In this document: positions 28,134-34,980 of the stretch, piece by piece
Layout: each line of letters starts with the position of its first letter
How positions within the stretch are numbered: position 1 is the first letter of the stretch
DNA from: a virus
IMG/VR virus record: IMGVR_UViG_3300025141_000363
Location: 1 to 34,980 of that record
Direction: 5' to 3' (one strand)
DNA length: 34,980 nucleotides
Notes under the pieces: generated by a model
What the model saw: the letters and a program-made list of their open reading frames with translations, nothing else
Told to the model about the DNA's origin: nothing
Database searches by the model: none
Program-made: the position numbers and the translations under genes

Positions 28134-31100
28134 TGGTCGTTAATCCAAACAGTTTTAGGTATGGCAACTTTGACCAGTTAAGCCCTCAAGACTACAGACA
28201 GCCTTCTTTCTCAGATACTTTGTCTGCATCATTCGGCTATACATATGACCCTGCATATGAAGCGTTTCAAAACAGGCGCAGGTTTGGAACTGTTAGGCAA
28301 GAAGGTTACAATCCACTAGAAGACCTTGGCGAGTATTCCTTACACGCGATGGAGTTGCGCAGCGCTGTTAGTCCAGAGCATATGATTGAGATGAAACGTG
28401 GCATAGATGAATCGCTTGAAAGACGCAGGGTGCTTGGCGAATCTTCATTTATTTCTCAGCTTGGCGCAGGTCTGTTTGATCCTCTTAACTTCTTAGCCTT
28501 GCCTTTTGGTGGCCCCACATTGGGCATAGGGCGGTCAGCACTTAGGGTCGGCGCAGGGACAGCAGCAATTCAAGCAGGTGTTGAAGCGGCTTTGATACAG
28601 CCATATGATGCTGTGCAAACTAGCACTGAAAGCGCAGTAAATGTAGCAGGTGCATTTTTGTTTGGCGGTGCAATGGGTGGGGCTGTATCAATCCCTATTA
28701 CTAAACGTGCGGCTGCTTACACAAAGATAAAAAAATCACTTGAGAATCAAGCCCAAGCACTAAGGCAAATAGAATATGCTAGTGAACTTACCGCAGATGA
28801 TTTTGGCACAATAGGTTCGCCAGAACTTAGACCGCTATCTGAGGTGGCTGAATCAGATATAAACAAAAAAATAACAGAGCTTACTGCAAAACAGCAACAG
28901 CTTGCTGCGGCACCAGAAGAGGTGCAGTTACATTCGGCAACAGAGATTCAGCTAGAAGAAGTAAGCGCAGAGCTTTCTTTGCATAAAAGAGAACATGCAA
29001 TAAGAAAGCTTGAAAGCGATGGCTTTGACCAAAGTAAGATGTGGTCGATGGCTGATAATGTTTTTACTGATAGCGGCTTTTATAAATTTGTATCTACACC
29101 GTTTAAAAGAATTATACAGTCAAATAAAGCTACAGCCTCTATAAAGGAGGCTACAGTAAGGTTAGCAGGTGATGCAGGTATCAACTTAGTAATGAACACC
29201 TTCGGCTTTGCTAGCCCCCTCTCAGTGCATCAGAGGGCTTCTGCAAGGAATGGTCAGTGGGTTAAAGCGCACGACGAGCTTATTCGCTTGTTCCGTGAGG
29301 ATGTTGGTCTATCAAATACTTCTCGGCTTGACGTTGATCCTGTTCTTGCTTGGCGCTCTCTGACAAATAGGGATGACAGTTATGGCAATTGGCTTAGACG
29401 CATAAATGAAAAGCGAACTAAGAAAAACACTGACCTTAGTGATCTTGAGAAAAGAAGCATTAAGATTATAGACGAGTTCTTTCAAAAGGCAGAGCGTGAG
29501 TTAAATGATGTTGGCTTGATTGGATCAACTAAATCAATAACCAATCGCCTAAAGTCTGTTGAGCGACAGCTTCTTGATTTGGAAGATTCTCTAGCAAAAA
29601 TGGGGGATGACGCTAAATTTGCAAAGCTGCGTGAAGAAGACTTAAGCAGAAAAAGATATTTGGAAAGGCAGAAGTCAGAGCTTGAAGCTAGCTTGCAAGC
29701 CTTTAGAGATGAGCCGCAAGAGCTAACAGATAACTTCTTACCTCGATTTTGGGATATGGGAGCAATCAAAGCTCGAAGGGGAGAGCTTTTTGAAATATTG
29801 TTTAAACACTACTCTGAGAATCCTACAATATGGATGTTTCAAAATAATAAATGGGGGCTAGTTCGCCTAAAAACTGACAGGGGTTCTATAGAAAAACGTG
29901 TCAATGAAACAATAGATACAATTCTTGGCGACAAAAACCCTACAGATGAAGCCAACATTGGCTTTGGCTATGGAAGATCGAAGCACTTTCGCCACAGACA
30001 AGTAGACATTCCAAATGAATTAGTCTGGGACTTTATTGTTCAAGACCCTATTGCAATTATGAAGACCTACACTGCGCGAGTCGCTCCACGACTTGAGTTT
30101 AGAAAGCAGTTTGGCGGTGACGTTGATGATGTCGTTTATAAATTAAGAAGAGACATGGTTGCCAAGGGCTTTTCTGAGGATCAGATTAATAAAGACATGA
30201 AAGACTTTATGATTCTGTACGATAGAATTGCAGGTGCGGTCTTAGATAATCCATCAGCCTTGAGCCAAAGAACAGCATATATAATGAAGGAAGCTGCTTC
30301 CTTAAATTATATGGGCGGTGCTTGGGCTGCTGCTATTCCTGAGTTTGGCAGAATTATTATGGAGCATGACGGTGGCGTTATGGTGAAAGCCATGCAGGGT
30401 ATGCTTGATAAAGAAGTGTTGGCTGCGTCTGCTGCTGAAACTCGCATGAGTGGTGAGTCTGTTGATATTGTTAAGGGTACTGCTCATGTTCGTTTAGTCG
30501 ATGATATGGCAAACAATGTAGATGCAGGTGAGTTGTGGAATAAAGCTCGAAATGCTTACTATGTTTTAAATGGATTAGGGCCAGTTACGCAAATTAGCAA
30601 AATGCTTGATGGCATGGCTAGAGCGCACACAATTATTGAGCGTTCAGTAAAGCTATCAGAAGGTAAGGCAACAGAGTTTGAGAAAACATGGCTTGCAAGA
30701 AACGGCATTAATGATGAGGCTGCTTTAGAAATAGCAAAAGCGCCTTGGCAAAAATCTGATAGCGGATTGATTTTAGCTAATACTGAGCAATGGCTTGATA
30801 GTATTTATGTTCCAGAAATAGATGGCAAGCGCGTTAATATTGTTGAAGCAAAAGAAGATGGATCGCCTGTTGGCACACAAGGTGTAGGAGCAGACGGTCA
30901 AAGCATATATGTTCCTGCTAGATATAATGAAAAATCAAATACTATTTTCTTTGATAGAGAATACATTGAGGGCAAGTTTTTTGAAAACAAGGTTTGGTTA
31001 AATCCTAGAAGAGAAGGAATTAAACCTTTAGAAGATGTTTTTAAAACACCTAAATCTTGGTCTAACTTTGTTATGCTGCATGAGATTATGCATACAAGGT

Positions 31101-31927
31101 TTAGAGCAGAAGACCTTGGCTTTAAAGATGTCCGAAATAACTACGATGATTTTGTTGGGTACGAAAACAAAATTAACGAACTGGCTTTTGCTGAGTGGAA
31201 AAAGCAATCAAAAGTACGACAGCAAACAGTTGGAGATTTTCGCGCTGCACTGAACACTGGAATCCTAAATACAATTATGATGGCAACCCCTGCGGATAGA
31301 CCAATTATTAGTGATGGCGTTGCTTTTGTACCTTATCGTATCGCCAAAAAGTTTGGCTACTCGGAAGACAAAAGATACAAAGGTTACTCTCGCATTGAGA
31401 ATGGCTTCATGGCTTTGCCGTTTCAATTCTACAGCTATACCCTTGCTAACGTAAACAAAATGGTTGGCGGTATGGCTCACGGTCAAATGAAGAACAGAGT
31501 TGTTGGTGTCGCTGCAATGCTTGGCTTGGGTTACTTGTCTGTTAAAGCAAAGACCCCAGATTTTGTCTGGGAAGATATGGAATGGAGAGACAGGTTTGCT
31601 AGAGCTTACGATTCAAGTGGCCTAACAGCGCTTTACAGTGATTTGTTCTATACCTCTATGCATACAAGCTTGGCGCTTGGTGGCCCAAATATAACTAATG
31701 GATATTTAAGCCCCAAGTTCCCACAAGAACCAAGTATGGCTGATGCAATCACAGGACTTGCAGGTGCAGGGCCATCTATAACTTACGATATTGGAGCAGG
31801 TGCGGCTCAATTTGTTTCTGGCGATTATGGTGAGGGCGCTAAGAATGTATTTAGGAATCTTCCTTTTACTAGAATGTGGTTCTGGAAAGACGAGATGAAT
31901 CAAATGACTCGCGCTTGGTCGCAGTAA
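28133..31927 (+). CDS. Internal virion/ejection protein (T7 gp16-like) with embedded HExxH metallopeptidase-like domain
   Basis: A 1,264-aa protein, close to T7 gp16 (1,318). The N-terminus has hydrophobic segments around 110-185 (FGGPTLGIGRSALRVGAGTA) that could insert in membranes. Long helices follow, and conserved C-terminal blocks ATPADRPIISDGVAFVPYRI and FMALPFQFYSYTLANVNKM resemble other marine podovirus giants. Residues 983-987 read HEIMH, with a candidate third ligand E1016 in INELAFAEW. That is the layout of gluzincin or ArdC/ImmA-type zinc peptidases. The T7 gp16 N-terminal transglycosylase signature is not seen, so this domain may do the wall or protein cutting during DNA entry. 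Confidence 0.8.
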   Translation: MVVNPNSFRYGNFDQLSPQDYRQPSFSDTLSASFGYTYDPAYEAFQNRRRFGTVRQEGYNPLEDLGEYSLHAMELRSAVSPEHMIEMKRGIDESLERRRVLGESSFISQLGAGLFDPLNFLALPFGGPTLGIGRSALRVGAGTAAIQAGVEAALIQPYDAVQTSTESAVNVAGAFLFGGAMGGAVSIPITKRAAAYTKIKKSLENQAQALRQIEYASELTADDFGTIGSPELRPLSEVAESDINKKITELTAKQQQLAAAPEEVQLHSATEIQLEEVSAELSLHKREHAIRKLESDGFDQSKMWSMADNVFTDSGFYKFVSTPFKRIIQSNKATASIKEATVRLAGDAGINLVMNTFGFASPLSVHQRASARNGQWVKAHDELIRLFREDVGLSNTSRLDVDPVLAWRSLTNRDDSYGNWLRRINEKRTKKNTDLSDLEKRSIKIIDEFFQKAERELNDVGLIGSTKSITNRLKSVERQLLDLEDSLAKMGDDAKFAKLREEDLSRKRYLERQKSELEASLQAFRDEPQELTDNFLPRFWDMGAIKARRGELFEILFKHYSENPTIWMFQNNKWGLVRLKTDRGSIEKRVNETIDTILGDKNPTDEANIGFGYGRSKHFRHRQVDIPNELVWDFIVQDPIAIMKTYTARVAPRLEFRKQFGGDVDDVVYKLRRDMVAKGFSEDQINKDMKDFMILYDRIAGAVLDNPSALSQRTAYIMKEAASLNYMGGAWAAAIPEFGRIIMEHDGGVMVKAMQGMLDKEVLAASAAETRMSGESVDIVKGTAHVRLVDDMANNVDAGELWNKARNAYYVLNGLGPVTQISKMLDGMARAHTIIERSVKLSEGKATEFEKTWLARNGINDEAALEIAKAPWQKSDSGLILANTEQWLDSIYVPEIDGKRVNIVEAKEDGSPVGTQGVGADGQSIYVPARYNEKSNTIFFDREYIEGKFFENKVWLNPRREGIKPLEDVFKTPKSWSNFVMLHEIMHTRFRAEDLGFKDVRNNYDDFVGYENKINELAFAEWKKQSKVRQQTVGDFRAALNTGILNTIMMATPADRPIISDGVAFVPYRIAKKFGYSEDKRYKGYSRIENGFMALPFQFYSYTLANVNKMVGGMAHGQMKNRVVGVAAMLGLGYLSVKAKTPDFVWEDMEWRDRFARAYDSSGLTALYSDLFYTSMHTSLALGGPNITNGYLSPKFPQEPSMADAITGLAGAGPSITYDIGAGAAQFVSGDYGEGAKNVFRNLPFTRMWFWKDEMNQMTRAWSQ

Positions 31928-31940
31928 TTTGTCCTAGTTT

Positions 31941-31953
31941 ATTTGTGCGTTGC
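31941..31953 (+). promoter_or_regulatory. TTTGTGC(A/G)TTG(T/C) element, copy 4
   Basis: ATTTGTGCGTTGC in the 70-nt gap between the ejection protein and tail-fibre genes, 44 nt before the fibre start. It is identical over 13 nt to the copy ahead of the capsid (19957). Confidence 0.5.
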
Positions 31954-31997
31954 TCTTCTTTGCCTTGTCGTGGGAAAACAGGTCAAAGAGGTGACAC

Positions 31998-34980
31998 ATG
32001 ACCATAGATATTTCTAACAACAATCCAAGAGTAAGCTACGCTGTAGCTCAAGGCGCAACGCAGACTTCATTTACTGTTAACTTTGAGTTCTTTGAGAACG
32101 CAGATTTGAATGTCTATGTGGATGGGACGAAGAAAAGCCTAACCACACATTACACTGTAAGCGGCGGTAGCGGATCAACTGGTACTGTTACGATGTCAGT
32201 CACAGGGGCAACTGGCGGCTCCACTGTGGTAATTACACGCGACACCACTATTGAACGTACCACTGACTTTTCAGCAGGTGCAGACATTAACAGGGCTGCG
32301 CTTAACACTCAGCTAGATACTCTTACGGCTATGGTTGCTGATATTGAGGATCAAGCAAGTCGTGCGATCCAAGTTTCAGACTACGAAACTGCGCCCTCTT
32401 TGGAGTTACCTTCGCTTGATAGTCGTAAGGGTACGGTTATGGGCTTTAATGCTAGCACTGGTGCTGTGGAGGCAGGGCCAAAGCTTGCTGACGTTAGTAC
32501 GCTTGCTGCTATTACGGCTGACATTGCAACGCTAGCTGACATTGAAGATGGAACAGATGCAACAGATGCTATTCAAACTGCTGCGTCTAATTCTTCTAAC
32601 ATCACAACGGTTGCAGGAATCTCTGGGAATGTAACTACAGTTGCAGGTATCGCATCTAACGTGACTTCTGTTGCAGGTAATGCAACGAACATTAATACAG
32701 TTGCAGGTGATACCGCCGACATTAATGCTTTGGCAGGAAAAACCACAGAGCTTGGCTTGCTTGGGACATCTGACGCTGTTTCAGACATGAACACTCTTGG
32801 AACGTCTGATGTTGTAAGCGACATGAATACGCTTGGCACATCAAGTAATGTCACAAACATGGACACGCTTGCAGGGATAAGCAGCAACATTACAACGGTT
32901 GCAGGTGTTGCAAGCAATGTGACCACGGTTGCAGGTTCAATCTCAAACGTAAACACAACAGCAAGCAACATCTCTTCTGTAAATACAAACGCGACTAACA
33001 TCTCAGCAATCCAAGGCGCGTCTGGAAATGCGTCAACTGCTACGACTAAAGCATCGGAAGCAGCAACCTCTGCTACCAATGCGGCATCAAGTGCTACAAG
33101 CGCTGCGACAGCGCAAACGGCTGCGGAAGCTGCGCGAGACAGCGCCCTAGCTGCTTTCGATAGCTTTGATGACAGATACCTTGGGGCTAAGAGTTCAGCG
33201 CCTAGCGTTGATAATGATGGAAACGCTTTGGTTTCTGGCGCTCTCTACTATGACACAACTGCAAACGCGATGCAGGTCTATACTGGCTCTGCATGGGTAG
33301 CAGCCTATGCCTCACTGTCTGGCGCATTGTTAGTTACAAACAATCTGTCCGATGTAAACAACGCTGCCAACTCTGCAACCAACCTTGGGCTTGGCGTTGG
33401 TAACACACCCACGTTTAACGGCGTAAATACCACTGGTGACATTAGCTTTGGCGACAGCGATAAGGCTAAGTTTGGCGCTTCAAATGATTTGAGCATATTT
33501 CATGATGGCAGTAATTCATACGTTTCAGACCAAGGTACAGGTCAATTAGTTTTACTTTCAAATTCCTTTAGACTTAATAATGCAGCAAACTCAGAAAACA
33601 TTATTACCGCCGAAGAAGATGGCGCAGTAAGTTTATTTTTCAACGATAGCTCCAAATTCCAGACGAGCAGTAGCGGAATTGACGTATCTGGCGATATTCT
33701 GTCGTCACAAGTTAATTTCGGCTCTAGGACAGGCACAGATAGAGCATATGTAGGTTATACTGGAAATGATGCGTTTCTTTGGAATGTTGACAGTGGTGTA
33801 CTAAAATTCGGAACAAATGACAGCGAGAAGATGCGCCTGACATCATCGGGTCTGTTGGTGGGTAAGACTACCATAGCAACAGGTACGGCAGGTATTGCTT
33901 TACGTTCTAATGGAGAGGTCAGAGGGACTGCTGATGGCGATTATGCAGCAAGGTTTTCTAGGCTTTCATCGGATGGTGCTATTGTCGGCTTTGAGAAAGA
34001 CGGCGCAGCGGTGGGGAGTATTGGGACACATACACAAGATTCAAATACTAACTTTTTTATAGCTTACGACAGGGGTTCATCAGACGTTGGTCTAGGCTTT
34101 GGTCATTCGGCAGGAACAGGAAGGGCTTATTACCCTTGTAGAGATGATGGTTCTGGTGTGTCTGGTGCAATTGATATAGGCACATCTACCTATAAATACA
34201 AAGACCTTTACCTCTCTGGCACTGCTTATACTGGCAATTTAGGCGTGGGTACTGGGACGAGTTCGCCTGTAACGGCTTTGGATGTTCGTGGTGAAATTTC
34301 TGTAGGTTATGACGCAACATATGGTTTACGTTTTTATAACGAAGATAGAAATAACTGGTCAAGTATTGGAAATCCAACCGCAACTGGTGACAGCAGTTCT
34401 AATCTTGTATTTAAGGTTAGTAGTGGGGAAGCCATGCGCCTCACAAGTGGCGGTAATCTGTTGGTGGGTAAGACCAGTGCTGGTGCTGCATCAACAGGTT
34501 TTGAAAGCCGATCAAGTGGATACACTGCGATTACAAGAGATGGCGGTCAACCGTTAGAGGTTCGCAGGCTTACATCTGATGGCGTGTTAATCGACCTCCG
34601 CAAAGACGGCACTACGGTGGGGAGTATTGGGAACTCTGGTAGCAACTTGACTATCGGTAATGGTGATACAGGGTTGAACTTCGCTGCTAGTGTGGATGAC
34701 ATTATACCTTGGAATATCTCCACAAACTCAAACACAGACGGTAATATTAGCTTAGGTAACGGCAGCAACCGCTTCGACGACATCTACGCCACCAACGGCA
34801 CTATCCAAACATCTGACCGCAACGAGAAACAAGACATTGCAGAACTAACTGAGGCAGAGCAACGTGTAGCTGTTGCTGCCAAAGGTCTACTGCGTAAGTT
34901 CCGTTGGAAAGATGCAGTGGCAGAGAAGGGGGATGAAGCTCGTACTCACTTTGGTATTATAGCACAAGACCTACAAGCTG
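31998..34980 (+). CDS. Tail fibre with T7-type anchor and S74 tip (3' end beyond window)
   Basis: The frame is open for 994 codons to the window end. Residues 1-125 (RVSYAVAQGATQTSFTVNFE, ADLNVYVDGTKKSL, AGADINRAALNTQLDTL) are the T7 gp17-type tail-attachment domain. Then come repeats of the type NITTVAGISGNV (about 195-340), an Ala/Thr-rich coiled coil and shaft modules ending in MRLTSxGxLLVGKT (three or more). The start of an S74 chaperone is visible with TSDRNEKQDI at S939 and HFGIIAQDLQA. The 172-bp repeat lies at codons 758-815. GAGGTG is 5 nt upstream of the ATG. This tip differs from the one at the window start. Confidence 0.92.
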   Translation, partial: MTIDISNNNPRVSYAVAQGATQTSFTVNFEFFENADLNVYVDGTKKSLTTHYTVSGGSGSTGTVTMSVTGATGGSTVVITRDTTIERTTDFSAGADINRAALNTQLDTLTAMVADIEDQASRAIQVSDYETAPSLELPSLDSRKGTVMGFNASTGAVEAGPKLADVSTLAAITADIATLADIEDGTDATDAIQTAASNSSNITTVAGISGNVTTVAGIASNVTSVAGNATNINTVAGDTADINALAGKTTELGLLGTSDAVSDMNTLGTSDVVSDMNTLGTSSNVTNMDTLAGISSNITTVAGVASNVTTVAGSISNVNTTASNISSVNTNATNISAIQGASGNASTATTKASEAATSATNAASSATSAATAQTAAEAARDSALAAFDSFDDRYLGAKSSAPSVDNDGNALVSGALYYDTTANAMQVYTGSAWVAAYASLSGALLVTNNLSDVNNAANSATNLGLGVGNTPTFNGVNTTGDISFGDSDKAKFGASNDLSIFHDGSNSYVSDQGTGQLVLLSNSFRLNNAANSENIITAEEDGAVSLFFNDSSKFQTSSSGIDVSGDILSSQVNFGSRTGTDRAYVGYTGNDAFLWNVDSGVLKFGTNDSEKMRLTSSGLLVGKTTIATGTAGIALRSNGEVRGTADGDYAARFSRLSSDGAIVGFEKDGAAVGSIGTHTQDSNTNFFIAYDRGSSDVGLGFGHSAGTGRAYYPCRDDGSGVSGAIDIGTSTYKYKDLYLSGTAYTGNLGVGTGTSSPVTALDVRGEISVGYDATYGLRFYNEDRNNWSSIGNPTATGDSSSNLVFKVSSGEAMRLTSGGNLLVGKTSAGAASTGFESRSSGYTAITRDGGQPLEVRRLTSDGVLIDLRKDGTTVGSIGNSGSNLTIGNGDTGLNFAASVDDIIPWNISTNSNTDGNISLGNGSNRFDDIYATNGTIQTSDRNEKQDIAELTEAEQRVAVAAKGLLRKFRWKDAVAEKGDEARTHFGIIAQDLQA
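32590..33010 (+). repeat. Degenerate protein-level repeats in tail-fibre shaft
   Basis: Successive units of roughly 7-12 residues follow (N/S)(I/V)(T/N)(T/S)VAG, with variants of N(T)LGTSD/SxVxxM. At DNA level GTTGCAGG recurs many times. This is a repetitive, probably trimeric shaft segment that can expand or shrink by recombination. Confidence 0.8.
34271..34442 (+). repeat. Direct repeat copy 2 within tail-fibre gene
   Basis: Matches bases 1-172 with one difference (T at 34398). After it the sequence continues ACAAGTGGCGGT, while copy 1 continues GACAGCAGTGGA, so two different fibre tips follow one shared module. ACAAGTGGCGGTGAC also occurs at about 398 in the other tip, a second patch of short homology. 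Confidence 0.95.

Noticed and set aside
32590-33010. CRISPR-like regularly spaced repeats.
   Set aside because: Units are short, degenerate, in frame and follow a protein pattern; no constant repeat or unique spacers and no cas genes.
32573-33079. 168-aa frame on the minus strand inside the fibre gene.
   Set aside because: It is the antisense shadow of the repetitive fibre shaft; its Val/Ala-rich low complexity arises from the repeats.
1-34980. Terminal redundancy: treating 1-172 and 34271-34442 as simple T7-like terminal repeats.
   Set aside because: The second copy is not at the window end. A further 538 bases of fibre follow it, with a different tip, so it is an internal repeat or allele junction rather than a genome terminus.
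1-34980. tRNA or rRNA genes.
   Set aside because: No cloverleaf with a T-arm GTTCRANNC and CCA-ready end, and no rRNA core sequence, was seen on either strand. A weak tRNA could still be missed by eye.

Overview
The window reads as nearly all of one tailed-phage genome with a T7-like (podovirus) virion plan. The late genes run in the order terminase, portal, scaffold, capsid, tail tubular A and B, three internal virion (ejection) proteins and tail fibre. There is no rRNA, tRNA, integrase, transposase or CRISPR array. Gene styles (YqaJ exonuclease, DUF932, a gene-transfer-agent type holin, many tiny Lys-rich proteins, MCxGGG proteins, S74-tipped fibre) are those I associate with marine phages of Alphaproteobacteria. 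That host is an inference only.

Layout. (1) 1-3380, rightward: the 3' end of a tail-fibre gene with an S74 chaperone tip, a glycine-rich adhesin, then a lysis cassette (XhlA-like protein, two further membrane proteins, a GTA-type 3-TM holin and an M15 peptidase endolysin). (2) 3382-11626, leftward: an early operon of small proteins, at least four helix-turn-helix regulators, an SSB-like protein, a single-strand annealing protein, a YqaJ exonuclease, a second PD-(D/E)XK nuclease, a ParB-like protein and DUF932. Genes are mostly packed with ATGA-type overlaps. (3) 11193-12381: the divergent centre, which is not empty. It is a roughly 1.2 kb, strongly diverged inverted repeat in which the leftward 139-aa gene faces a decayed full-length copy of itself, with GTGACG-type palindromes flanking both sides. 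(4) 12551-31927, rightward: small terminase, ten tiny mostly basic genes, large terminase and the virion genes. (5) 31998-34980: a tail-fibre gene running off the end.

Ends. Bases 1-172 recur at 34271-34442 with one mismatch and in the same reading frame. Joining the two copies gives a 34,270-bp circle and an intact 1,008-aa fibre ending in the left-end tip. The right end instead continues into a different S74 tip. The contig therefore either carries two fibre-tip alleles or a tandem fibre arrangement.

How it works together. Early leftward genes probably shut off or redirect host control and run recombination-based replication: exonuclease, annealing protein and SSB are present, but no polymerase, primase, helicase or RNA polymerase is visible. 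Late rightward transcription then makes and packages virions. Three motif families look like the control layer: CTGC-N6-GCAG in leftward leaders, GTGACG-N3-CGTCAC on both sides of the divergent centre, and TTTGTGC(A/G)TTG(T/C) ahead of the small-gene/terminase, portal, capsid and fibre blocks.
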